Shown one piece after another: positions 36,299-44,593 of a DNA stretch of 64,000 bases; the first letter of the stretch is position 1; each line of letters opens with the position of its first letter. The stretch is from Mesoterricola sediminis. GTDB lineage: Bacteria; Acidobacteriota; Holophagae; Holophagales; Holophagaceae. Under the pieces are notes generated by a model, which did no database searches, was not told the origin of the DNA, and saw nothing but the letters and a program-made list of their open reading frames with translations. The stretch lies in the NCBI RefSeq assembly GCF_030295425.1, contig NZ_AP027081.1, positions 744,001 to 808,000 of the forward strand. The letters are read 5' to 3'. The translations under genes were made by a program, and so were the position numbers.

Positions 36299-37603
36299 TT
36301 ACGGGGTGGGGCCGGTCGGCTCGAAGAGGGCGGCCAGGGCCTCGGCCCGCAGCTTCCCCCGGGCGTCCAGGGGCAGTTCCTCCACGAACCGCCACTTGCG
36401 GGGCAGGGCGGGGGCTTCGAGGGTCTGGGCCAGGCGCGCGCGCAGGTCCTCCCCCAGGGCGCGGCGGGCGGGGGCGTCCGGCGGGAGGGCCCCGCGGAGG
36501 ACGACGGCGGCCCCCAGCTGGCGGCGCCGGCCCTCCAGGAGCACCACCGCGGCCCCGGCGACGCCGGGGCAGGCCTTCAGGGCCGCCTCCACCTGGGGCA
36601 GGGAGACGCGCTTCTCCTCGATCTTCACGGTGCGGTCCAGGCGGCCCAGCAGCTCGAAGGTCCCGTCGGGATCCAGGCGGACGGCGTCCTCCATGCGCAG
36701 GCCGCCGGGGTCCACCCGGGAGGACCGCACGTGGAGCGCCCCGTCGGCCTCGACGCCGAGCTGCGTGTCCGGGAAGGGCGCCCACCGGGAGCTGGCGGGG
36801 TCGGGACCCGGGTTCCGCCAGGCGATGCCGCCGCTTTCGGTGCTGCCGTAGACCTCGAAGACGCCCGTCCGGGAAGCCCGCCGCCAGGTCAGGGCGTCCT
36901 CCCGCTCCAGCACGCCGCCCGAGGAGAAGACGGCCGGAAGGTCCAGGCCGTCGAGGGCCACCAGCTTGGGCAGGCGGGCGAGGTGGGCCGGACTGGCCAC
37001 CAGGATCGGGCGCAGGGCCATGGCCTCCCGGAAGCTGGCCGGGTCCCCGCAGGCGGCCGTCAGGAAGGGCCGGCCCGTGGCCAGGGGCCACAGGATCCGG
37101 AAGAGGCAGCCGTAGATGTGGTGGGGGGGCACGGTGGCGGCCACGGGGGCGTCGCCCGCCGCTTCGCCGAAGAGGGCGGCGAGGAGCTCCGCCTCCCGGG
37201 CGAGCTGGTGGAAGCGCCGGAGCACCGCCTTGGGGGTGCCGGTGGACCCGGAGGTCCAGAACTCCACGTCCGTGTCGGGCAGGGGGCCGGAGGCCGGGGC
37301 CGCCCCCTCCCGGAGGCAGCGGGCGTCGTCCAGCACCGCGTCGGCGCCCACGCAGGCCAGGGTGGCGGGCAGGAGATTGGGGGGGATGATCACCCGGGCG
37401 CCGCCGAGGACGGCGCCCAGGAGGCCGGCGGCGAAGGCATAGGCGTCCTCGCAGGCGAGGACGACCCGCTCGCCGGTCCGCACCTGGTCCCGCACCCCGG
37501 CCACCGCCCGCCGGAAGGCGCCGGTGGGGCGGGGCCCGTCCGGGGCCAGGGCCGCGGGGGAATCGCTCGGGCGTCCGACGTCCAGCAGGGACCGACCCAC
37601 CAT
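36299..37603 (-). CDS. AMP-dependent acyl-CoA/ACP ligase
   Basis: A 434-residue ANL-superfamily adenylating enzyme. Motifs are FWTSGSTGTPKAV (P-loop), VYGSTESGG, GRLDRTVKIEEKRV (hinge) and the C-terminal DARGKL lysine. It is shorter than standard ligases (about 500), like the XanA2/aryl polyene group. Its likely job is to activate the ammonia-lyase product and load it on an adjacent ACP. It overlaps the upstream ACP by one base. Confidence 0.9.
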   Translation of the reverse strand: MVGRSLLDVGRPSDSPAALAPDGPRPTGAFRRAVAGVRDQVRTGERVVLACEDAYAFAAGLLGAVLGGARVIIPPNLLPATLACVGADAVLDDARCLREGAAPASGPLPDTDVEFWTSGSTGTPKAVLRRFHQLAREAELLAALFGEAAGDAPVAATVPPHHIYGCLFRILWPLATGRPFLTAACGDPASFREAMALRPILVASPAHLARLPKLVALDGLDLPAVFSSGGVLEREDALTWRRASRTGVFEVYGSTESGGIAWRNPGPDPASSRWAPFPDTQLGVEADGALHVRSSRVDPGGLRMEDAVRLDPDGTFELLGRLDRTVKIEEKRVSLPQVEAALKACPGVAGAAVVLLEGRRRQLGAAVVLRGALPPDAPARRALGEDLRARLAQTLEAPALPRKWRFVEELPLDARGKLRAEALAALFEPTGPTP

Positions 37604-37881
37604 CAGGCGCTCATCATGGCCTGGACGCAGTCGACCACGTCCTGGACCGTGTACATCAGGCGGAACTCGTCCGGCTGGAGGCGCCGGCCGGTGTATTCCT
37701 GCATGTGCTGGGCCAGCTCGACTTCGTCGATGCTGTCCAGGCCCAGGTCCGTGAACAGATTGGCCTCGGGGGTCACGGTGCGGGGGTCCAGGCGGAACTG
37801 CTGGTGCAGGGTCTGGCGGACCCAGCGGAGGATGTCCTCCGGGGTCCGGACGGGGGTGGACGCGTTGCCTGGATTCAACAT
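37603..37881 (-). CDS. acyl carrier protein
   Basis: A 92-residue ACP, Ser in LGLDSIDEVELA. The start at 37881 (MLNPGNAS) is chosen since an AGG lies at a plausible distance; 37920 is an in-frame alternative. It begins 86 bases after the hydrolase-radical SAM gene and directly abuts the ligase. Confidence 0.92.
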   Translation of the reverse strand: MLNPGNASTPVRTPEDILRWVRQTLHQQFRLDPRTVTPEANLFTDLGLDSIDEVELAQHMQEYTGRRLQPDEFRLMYTVQDVVDCVQAMMSA

Positions 37882-37967
37882 GAAAATGGAAAACCTGCCT
37901 TGGGTCGGAGAATCACCCATGCTAAGCCAAACGGGCCGGGGATGCCAGCCTGCGCGGTCACAACCGG

Positions 37968-39674
37968 TCAAAGCCGGGGGCAGCCGCGGCAGGCGGCGGG
38001 CGGCGCTCCGGCCAGGAGGCCCTGGCGAAGCGCCCGCAGGGCGGGTCCGTTCCACACCTGCTGGAAGGCGGGGTGGAGGAGGCTCCCCGCCGGGTTCCCG
38101 GGCTGGCAATCGCAGCAGGTGAGGGTGCCGTCGGCACCCACGGCCGCGGTCTGCCAGGGCGAGAGGCAGTGCCGGTGGCGGTCCGCCCGGTCCCAGAGCC
38201 GTTCGGCGGGGCGCAGGAGGTACTCCCGCAGGCGGAAGGGCTTCCCCAGTTCCTCCAGGCCCCGCACCGAGAGCGCGGGAAGGCCGGCCGCCAGGGCCCG
38301 TTCCAGGGAACGGGCAACCGTCTCCCGGACCCCGGCGGGGGCGGCCCGGAGGCTGCGGGCCCGGTTCGCCGCGAAATTGAGGTCGGAGAGCATCCAGGCC
38401 CGGGCCCCCAGCCCCAGGGCCAGGTCGGCCACGCCGTCCAGGTGCTCGGCGTTTTCCGTGGAGACGGCGGTGAACACCGCCAGGGCCACCCGGCCCCGCC
38501 AGCGTTCGGCCGCCTCCCGGAAGGCGCCCAGGGTGCGCTGGAAGGGGACGCCCGGGCGGAGGCGCTCCGCCAGGGCCGGATCGGCCGCGTCCACGGAGAA
38601 CGTGGCCTGGGCCAGGCCCGCGTCCGCCAGGGCCTCGGCGAGGGGGGCGGTGAGGGCCGCGCCGCTGGTGACGAGGCCCACCCAGCGCCCCTGGCGGGCG
38701 GCCATCGCCACGCAGGCGGCCAGGTCCGGGTGGAGGGTCGGTTCCCCCAGGCCCACCAGGGTGATGCGGGCGGCCTCGGGCAGCCGGTCCAGGACCTGGG
38801 CGAAGGTGGCCAGGGTCATGTCCCCGCGGTCCGGCCGATCCTGGGTGCGGGCGCAGGCCACGCAGCGGTGGGGGCACCGGGTGGTGAGTTCGACGTTGAC
38901 GAGGGCCGGGGGCGGGGCCCAGGGACCGAGTTCCGGCAGGGCGCCGGGCTGGAGGGCCCGCCGGACGGAGGGGGTCCGGCCCGCGGCATGCCAGCCGCCG
39001 GGGCGGGCCTCGGCGTAGGCCGCCACGCCCGGTTCCAGGAGGGCGATCCGCGCCCGCTCCGCCGCGGTCAGGGCGTCCCCGGGCAGGAGGGCGTCCACGA
39101 TGGCGGCGACGAGGGCGTCCCAGGCCGCGGGCGAGGTGAGGTGATGGCCCTCGCCCGGCAGGATCAGGACCTCCCGGCCCCAGGAGGCCAGGTCCTCCGG
39201 CGGCACCAGTTCGTCCGCCCCGCCGTGGGCCAGGACCAGCGGGACCTGGGGCAGGCCGGCGGCGCCGGCCCGGTTGAGGGTGTGGACCAGGCGGCAGGCA
39301 TCCAGGAGCGTGGGGGGGTCCATCCGGCCGTGGGTCGCGGCCAGGAAGCGGGGCAGGTGTTCCAGGCCCACCCGGGGCGGGACGCCCAGCAGGACGAGCA
39401 GGTCCGGCCGGAGCTGGGCCTGGGCCAGCAGGGCCAGGGAACCCCCCGTGGAGTGGCCCACCAGGGCCCAGGGGCCCGGTCCCTCCGCCGCCGCGGCCAC
39501 CGCGGCGAGGAAGGCCGCCTCGTCGAAGGGCGGGGGGCTGCCCGTGCCCGTCCAGGCGGGGTGGAGGGCCGCGAACCGGGCGCAGCCCGCCCCGAAGACC
39601 CCTTCCAGGGCCTCGGCCAGGGGGGCGAGGTCCGCCGGGGCGCCCAGGTAGCCGTGGACGAGCACGAAGCGCAT
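37968..39674 (-). CDS. alpha/beta-hydrolase fused to radical SAM/SPASM domain
   Basis: A 568-residue two-domain protein. Residues 1-200 are an alpha/beta hydrolase with oxyanion HGYLG, nucleophile S75 in GHSTGG, acid in GGADELVPP and His in GEGHHL. From about 255 a radical SAM domain starts with C267, C271 and C274 (TTRCPHRCVACA), and the C-terminus has a SPASM-like cysteine set (CCDCQPGNP, CRGCP) with the VWNGPALRALRQ element. No stop or frameshift separates the parts. The combination is unusual; the substrate is unknown. Its start overlaps the glycosyltransferase stop by one base. Confidence 0.9.
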   Translation of the reverse strand: MRFVLVHGYLGAPADLAPLAEALEGVFGAGCARFAALHPAWTGTGSPPPFDEAAFLAAVAAAAEGPGPWALVGHSTGGSLALLAQAQLRPDLLVLLGVPPRVGLEHLPRFLAATHGRMDPPTLLDACRLVHTLNRAGAAGLPQVPLVLAHGGADELVPPEDLASWGREVLILPGEGHHLTSPAAWDALVAAIVDALLPGDALTAAERARIALLEPGVAAYAEARPGGWHAAGRTPSVRRALQPGALPELGPWAPPPALVNVELTTRCPHRCVACARTQDRPDRGDMTLATFAQVLDRLPEAARITLVGLGEPTLHPDLAACVAMAARQGRWVGLVTSGAALTAPLAEALADAGLAQATFSVDAADPALAERLRPGVPFQRTLGAFREAAERWRGRVALAVFTAVSTENAEHLDGVADLALGLGARAWMLSDLNFAANRARSLRAAPAGVRETVARSLERALAAGLPALSVRGLEELGKPFRLREYLLRPAERLWDRADRHRHCLSPWQTAAVGADGTLTCCDCQPGNPAGSLLHPAFQQVWNGPALRALRQGLLAGAPPAACRGCPRL

Positions 39675-40852
39675 CAGGCCCCCAGCCGTTCGGCTACTCG
39701 GTCCGCGGCGCGGGCGAGGGGGACGGGGAGGGGCAGGGGGCCCCGGCGGGGCAGGCCCATCAGGCGCGCGTCCAGCTCCGCGTCCCCCAGGGCCGCCAGG
39801 GCGTCGGCGTAGACCCGGCTGGACCCCCAGAACACCGTGGGGGGGACCAGGCGCGCGCCGGCCCCCAGGCGCTCCAGGCAGAGGCCGTTCTGGGCCTGCT
39901 CGGGATGGAAGGGAAAGACGGCGGTGGGCACGCCCGCGGCGAGGGCCTCGAAGACGGTCTGCTGGCCCCCGTGGCACACCAGGAGGTCCGCGCGGGCCAG
40001 GAGGTCCCCCATGGGCGCGAAGCCGAAGGCCGTGACCCCGGGCCTCGGCGCGCGCCCGGAGGGGAATCCGCCGCCCGCCAGGGCCACCTGGAAGCCCAGG
40101 GCCAGGAGCCGGTCCAGGATGCGCCCCGGCGCCGCGTCCGGGCCGATGGCCGTGCCCAGGGAAAGCACAGCCAAGGGGCTGCCCAGGCGATCCAGGGCCG
40201 GCCCGGCGGCCTCCGTCCCGGGCCACCGGTCCCAGGCCAGGGGGCCCACGTGCTCCAGGCCGGGGGCCGGCGCCAGGGGCTGGAAGTCCGGGGTGTCCCA
40301 CAGGTAGGTTCGGCGGCCGAGCAGCAACGACCGCACGTCCTCCACGGCGGGCCGCCCCAGGGCCGCCAGCGCCCGGGAGGCCCGGGCCCCGCAGTGGCTG
40401 TAGAAGGTGTCCAGGAAGGGGCGCTGGGCCTCGTGCCCGGGTTCCCCGGGGGCGAAGCCCAGGACGCCGCGGAAGGCGGGGAGCATGCAGCCGCAGGCCA
40501 GGGTGTCGCAGGGGATCCCGGCCAGGGCCGCCGAGGTGGGGGCCGTGAAACGGAAGATGCCCAGGACGAGGTCGGGCTTCACCTCGGCCAGGAGGGCGGT
40601 CTCGGCCTGGACGACCCGCAGGAACCGGTCGGGGTGGCGGAACCAGGCGAAGGTGGGGGCGGAGCCGCCGTCCGCCTCCTGGAGGTCCGGCAGCACCCGG
40701 TGGGGCACGTCCAGCCGCGTGAGGAAGGGCGAGCGGGCCGCCGATGCCGCGAAGACCACCTCCGCGCCACGCGCCCGCAGGGCCTCGCGCACGGCGAGCC
40801 CCTTGGCCAGGTGGGAGAGGGCGTTGCTCCCCGGCAGGATCAGGACCCGCAC
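39674..40852 (-). CDS. MGT-type glycosyltransferase (GT1-like)
   Basis: A 392-residue GT-B glycosyltransferase. The donor-binding motif CHGGQQTVFEALAAGVP lies near residue 310, and the N-terminus SNALSHLAKGLAVREALRARG is typical of the MGT/UGT group. The start is GTG at 40852, overlapping the acyltransferase by 13 bases; RVLILPGSN follows at once. It may glycosylate the aryl head group. The sugar is not predictable. Confidence 0.87.
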   Translation of the reverse strand: MRVLILPGSNALSHLAKGLAVREALRARGAEVVFAASAARSPFLTRLDVPHRVLPDLQEADGGSAPTFAWFRHPDRFLRVVQAETALLAEVKPDLVLGIFRFTAPTSAALAGIPCDTLACGCMLPAFRGVLGFAPGEPGHEAQRPFLDTFYSHCGARASRALAALGRPAVEDVRSLLLGRRTYLWDTPDFQPLAPAPGLEHVGPLAWDRWPGTEAAGPALDRLGSPLAVLSLGTAIGPDAAPGRILDRLLALGFQVALAGGGFPSGRAPRPGVTAFGFAPMGDLLARADLLVCHGGQQTVFEALAAGVPTAVFPFHPEQAQNGLCLERLGAGARLVPPTVFWGSSRVYADALAALGDAELDARLMGLPRRGPLPLPVPLARAADRVAERLGA

Positions 40853-41736
40853 GTCCCGTCCTCCGCCCAGAGGTCGAAGAAGTTGAACCAGTGATGGGGG
40901 TGCGCGGCCAGGAAGGCCTCCAGCATGCCGGCGAAGGCTGCGGCGTGGGGCGCGTAGGGGGCGGCGCCCCGGCCCAGGCCCGGCGGCACCCGGATCACGC
41001 CCGCCAGGCTCATTTCGAACTGATCGGGGCAGGGCTTGACGGGGAGGAGCACCGCGATGGGCGCGCCCGTCGCGGAGGCCAGCCGGTAGGCGGCGGAGGG
41101 CAGGCGGACCGTGCCCCCCAGGAAGGGCGCGGCCACGGCCGTGCGGGTGTCCCCCCAGGTGCGGTCCCCCATCAGGCAGAGCACGCCGCCCTGCTGGAGC
41201 ACCCCGACCATGGCCGGCACGCCCCCGAGGAAGCCGTCGGGGTCGATGCGCGTGAAGGGGTGGGCCCCTTCCCGGAAGGGCGAACTGCGGTCCCCGGGCT
41301 CGAGGCGGGCCACCGTCGCGAGGGGCTGGGACAGGGCGCCCAGGTTGGCCATGCCGAGCTGCCACGCGCCCACGTGGGCGGTGAGGATGATGAGGCCCCG
41401 GCCCTCCCCCAGCAGCGCCTGGAGCGGCTCCCGGCACTGGAGGGTGGTGCCCAGGGTGGGATCCCCCAGGCGGAGGGCCGTCTGGTCCACCAGGAGGCGG
41501 GCGAAGGTCTGGACCAGCCGGAGGGTGTCGCCCAGGAGGCGACGGCGGCCCGGGAACCGGTGCCGGAGGTAGGGGCGGCAGCGGGCTCGCACGGAGGGAC
41601 GGGCCAGTACGTACCAGAGGGCCACCAGGTCCGCGAGGCGGTAGGCGACGGGCCGGCCCGCGCGTCGGATGCAGGCCCGGAAGAACCCGAACTGCCAGCC
41701 GGCACCCAGGCCCCGCTCCCGCCAGCCGGCGCTCAT
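40840..41736 (-). CDS. LpxL-like lipid acyltransferase
   Basis: A 298-residue member of the LpxL/HtrB lysophospholipid acyltransferase group. Family segments are LTAHVGAWQLGMANL (position of the HxxxxD/E-like motif) and CLMGDRTWGD. In aryl polyene clusters such acyltransferases attach fatty acyl chains so that the pigment becomes a membrane lipid. It overlaps both neighbours. Confidence 0.85.
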   Translation of the reverse strand: MSAGWRERGLGAGWQFGFFRACIRRAGRPVAYRLADLVALWYVLARPSVRARCRPYLRHRFPGRRRLLGDTLRLVQTFARLLVDQTALRLGDPTLGTTLQCREPLQALLGEGRGLIILTAHVGAWQLGMANLGALSQPLATVARLEPGDRSSPFREGAHPFTRIDPDGFLGGVPAMVGVLQQGGVLCLMGDRTWGDTRTAVAAPFLGGTVRLPSAAYRLASATGAPIAVLLPVKPCPDQFEMSLAGVIRVPPGLGRGAAPYAPHAAAFAGMLEAFLAAHPHHWFNFFDLWAEDGTCGS

Positions 41737-43190
41737 GGCGTTCCTCCGGCCTTCCGTTCCGTGCGGCGGGTGAAGGCCAGGAACGCGCCCAGGCTGCCCA
41801 GGAAGCGCAGCCAGCTGTGGGGGGAGCGCCAGAGCATGGCCACGTAGCCCAGAAGCACCTTGGGGCGCCGGAAGTGGCCCTCGTAGAAGGCCCGGAACAG
41901 CTCCTCCAGGCGCGCCTTCGTCATGCCGCGGGGGACGAACTGGATGCTCATGCAGTCCATCTTCTCCCAGTCCTCCTCGAAGGTGCCCAGCTCGTGGGCC
42001 TTCTCGTAGATGGGCGACCCCGGGAAGGGGGTGAACTTGGCCAGGTTGAAGTCGTCGATGGGCAGCGCGTAGACGTAGTCCATGCTCTTGCGGACGCTCG
42101 CTTCCGACTCCCCGGGCAGGCCCAGCATCAGGAGGCCCTTGGTTCGGATGCCCGCCTTCTTGATCATGCGGATCTTGCCGGCCAGGTGATCCAGGTCGGG
42201 GTTCTGGCGGTGCTGGGCCAGGAGCTCCGGATCGCCGGTCTCGATCCCCAGGCTCATCATCCAGCACCCGGCCCGCTTGAGGCGCGCCACCAGGTCCGCG
42301 TCGATGTGCTCGGCCCGCACGGTGCAGTTGAAGGTCATGCCCAGGGGCCGCTCCAGGAGCAGGTCCGTGAGGCGCTCCACCCGGCGGCGGTCGAGGGTGA
42401 ACTGGTCGTCGTAGAAGTTGAGGTGGCGGATGCCGAAATCCCGGCGCAGGTGGCGCATGTGGTCGTACAGGTACGCCGCCGAATTGAAGCGGAAGCTGCG
42501 CCGGAACACGGAGCGGTCGCAGTACGAGCAGGCGTAGGGGCATCCGCGGCTGGTGATGCAGCTGCTGTTGGGCGCGGTGGGGTAGTTGAAGATGGGGAGC
42601 CGGTAGGCCCCGGGGAAGCCCTCCAGCCTGGCGTAGGCGGGGAAGGGGAGGTCGTCCAGCACGAGGGCTTCGCGGCGGTAGCCGTTGAACCGGCCCGGGC
42701 CGTCCGCGCCGTCCCGCCAGGCCAGGCCCTCCACGGACGCGGGGGCCTCCCACCCGCCCGACACGAGCTCGAGGAGCGTCGCCTCCCCCTCCCCCACCAC
42801 GATGAAGTCCACCGCCGGGTAGTCCTCCAGCAGGCGCGCCTTCAGGGCGGAGACGTGGGACCCCCCGAACACCGTGCGGATGCCGGGCAGGGCCGCCTTG
42901 GCCAGGGCGGCGATGCGCACGCCGTCCAGGAAACTGGACGTGGTGCAGCTCAGGCCGATGAAGGCCGGGCGCTCCGTGCGCAGCCGTTCGAGGATGGCCG
43001 CGTCGGAGAAGGGGTGGGCGAAGCAGTCGATGATGGAGGCCGAGAACCCGTGCCGCTCCAGGTAGGCCGCGAGCATGGCGAGGCCCAGGGGCGGCATGAG
43101 GTTGGCGACCCGGGAGATGTCGGCCCCGGCCTCTTCGGCGCGGTAGCCCAGGGGGTGGACGAGAAGGATCCTGGACGCGTCGAGCTTCAT
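41733..43190 (-). CDS. radical SAM protein with B12-binding-like N-terminus
   Basis: A 485-residue radical SAM enzyme of the B12-binding-domain type. The N-terminal 150 residues form a Rossmann-like domain (LMPPLGLAMLAAYLERHG; GGSHVSAL; VVGEGEATLLEL), without a clear DxHxxG cobalamin motif. The radical SAM cluster ligands are C217, C221 and C224 (SRGCPYACSYC). The closest architectures include BchE-like and methyltransferase/ring-forming enzymes. It overlaps both neighbours by 4 bases. Reaction unknown. Confidence 0.9.
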   Translation of the reverse strand: MKLDASRILLVHPLGYRAEEAGADISRVANLMPPLGLAMLAAYLERHGFSASIIDCFAHPFSDAAILERLRTERPAFIGLSCTTSSFLDGVRIAALAKAALPGIRTVFGGSHVSALKARLLEDYPAVDFIVVGEGEATLLELVSGGWEAPASVEGLAWRDGADGPGRFNGYRREALVLDDLPFPAYARLEGFPGAYRLPIFNYPTAPNSSCITSRGCPYACSYCDRSVFRRSFRFNSAAYLYDHMRHLRRDFGIRHLNFYDDQFTLDRRRVERLTDLLLERPLGMTFNCTVRAEHIDADLVARLKRAGCWMMSLGIETGDPELLAQHRQNPDLDHLAGKIRMIKKAGIRTKGLLMLGLPGESEASVRKSMDYVYALPIDDFNLAKFTPFPGSPIYEKAHELGTFEEDWEKMDCMSIQFVPRGMTKARLEELFRAFYEGHFRRPKVLLGYVAMLWRSPHSWLRFLGSLGAFLAFTRRTERKAGGTP

Positions 43191-44521
43191 GCGGGCACCG
43201 GAAAGCGCACCAGGGTATCCCAGAGCAGGCCCTTGAAGCCCAGGGCGCGCAGGGCCTCCAGCCGCTCGCGGCCCCGGGAGGGGGGGAACACGCGGTCCCG
43301 CCGGCCCTTGAAGACGCCCGCGATCCGGGCCTCCATGGCCTGCCGGTCCAGGCCCGGGGCGAAGTAGTGCAGGGGCTCCAGCAGGGGGGCCCCGGGCGTG
43401 GCGAGGCCCTGCCGCTGCGCCAGGCCCAGCAGGGGCGTGCCGGGGAGGATGCGGATGCCGGAGAAGGCGAAGACCACCGTGTGGCGCAGGCGCTCCAGGT
43501 TGGCCAGCCCCTCCTCCACCGTGGCCGCCGTCTCCCCGGGCCCGCCGAACATGACGAAGTGGGCGCAGGGCACCCGGGCCTCCACGAAGGCCTCGTTGGC
43601 CTCCACCACCTCCGCGAAGGTGAAGCCCTTGCCGAGCCCCCGCAGGGTGGCGTCGCAGGCCGCGTCCGTGCCCAGCTCCGCCGCCCGGAGCCCGGCGCGC
43701 TTGAGCAGGCGCAGGTCCTCGGCGCGCAGGCCCTGGGGGCGCATGTAGCAGCTCCAGGTCACGTCCAGGCCCCGGCGCAGGATCTCCTCCGCCAGCTCCC
43801 GGTAGCCGGGGTCGCCGTTGAAGAGCGCGTCGGCCAGGAAGAAGGCCTCCGCGCCCAGGTCCCGGCGCGCCCGGGCCAGGTCGTCGGCCACGGCCCCGGG
43901 CTCGCGGCGGCGGATGCGGGTCCCCTCCAGGTCGGCGTAGTTGCAGTAGACGCAGCTCTGATCGCAGCCCCGCTGGGTCTGGACGTTGAGGAGCCCGGAG
44001 CGCTCCAGGTAGAAGCGCGCGATGGCGGGATCGTAGGCGGGCGCCCCCAGGACCTCCGGCACGGCTCCCCGCTGGATGGGGGGCACGGGCCGCCCCGCGG
44101 CGAGGGCTTCCACCACCAGCGGGCCGGTGACCTCCCCCTCGCCCACGACGCCGCAGTCCGCGCCCGTGTAGGCCAGCAGCTCGGCGGGAAGGATGGAGAA
44201 GGCGGGGCCGCCCAGGACGATGGGCGCCCGGGTGTGGGCCCGGGCCACGGCCACCAGGTGGCGGGCCGTGGACGGATAGTCGGTGGTGGCCAGGGAATCG
44301 CAGGAATCCAGGTTGCGGAGCGAGAAGCCCAGGACCTCGGGCTGGAAGGCGGCGATCCGCGCCGCGAAGGCCTCCTCCGGCCGCGCCTCGGCGAGGACAT
44401 CGAACTGGGCCACCTCGTGGCCCCGGGCCGCCAGGGCCCCGGCGAGGATCGCCATGCCCAGCGGGTGAACCGGGTACGGATCACAGGTGACGTTGGTGGA
44501 AACGAGCAGGACGCGGCTCAT
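43187..44521 (-). CDS. radical SAM protein with B12-binding-like N-terminus
   Basis: A 444-residue second radical SAM enzyme of the same class. The N-terminal domain has VHPLGMAILAGALAARGH, IVLGGPAFS and VVGEGEVTGPLV; no DxHxxG is seen. The 4Fe-4S ligands are C186, C190 and C193 (QRGCDQSCVYC). It is the first gene of the 16-gene minus-strand operon and is divergent from the deacetylase-methyltransferase gene across 72 bases. It overlaps the next radical SAM gene by 4 bases, so the two probably act together. Confidence 0.9.
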   Translation of the reverse strand: MSRVLLVSTNVTCDPYPVHPLGMAILAGALAARGHEVAQFDVLAEARPEEAFAARIAAFQPEVLGFSLRNLDSCDSLATTDYPSTARHLVAVARAHTRAPIVLGGPAFSILPAELLAYTGADCGVVGEGEVTGPLVVEALAAGRPVPPIQRGAVPEVLGAPAYDPAIARFYLERSGLLNVQTQRGCDQSCVYCNYADLEGTRIRRREPGAVADDLARARRDLGAEAFFLADALFNGDPGYRELAEEILRRGLDVTWSCYMRPQGLRAEDLRLLKRAGLRAAELGTDAACDATLRGLGKGFTFAEVVEANEAFVEARVPCAHFVMFGGPGETAATVEEGLANLERLRHTVVFAFSGIRILPGTPLLGLAQRQGLATPGAPLLEPLHYFAPGLDRQAMEARIAGVFKGRRDRVFPPSRGRERLEALRALGFKGLLWDTLVRFPVPA

Positions 44522-44580
44522 GGACGGGCGGAGAAGGGCGTGGGATCAGAGCTGGCGAACAGCCTGTTTCGGGGATCGGA

Positions 44581-44587
44581 TAAGATA
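44581..44587. promoter_or_regulatory. candidate shared -10 element of divergent promoters
   Basis: In the 72-base gap between divergent genes the sequence reads TAAGAT on the plus strand (44581-44586) and TATCTT on the minus strand (44587-44582). These overlap and both resemble a sigma-70 -10 box. The plus-strand box would place the transcript start at or next to the ATG at 44594. The -35 matches are weak on both strands. Confidence 0.35.
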
Positions 44588-44593
44588 CCACAC

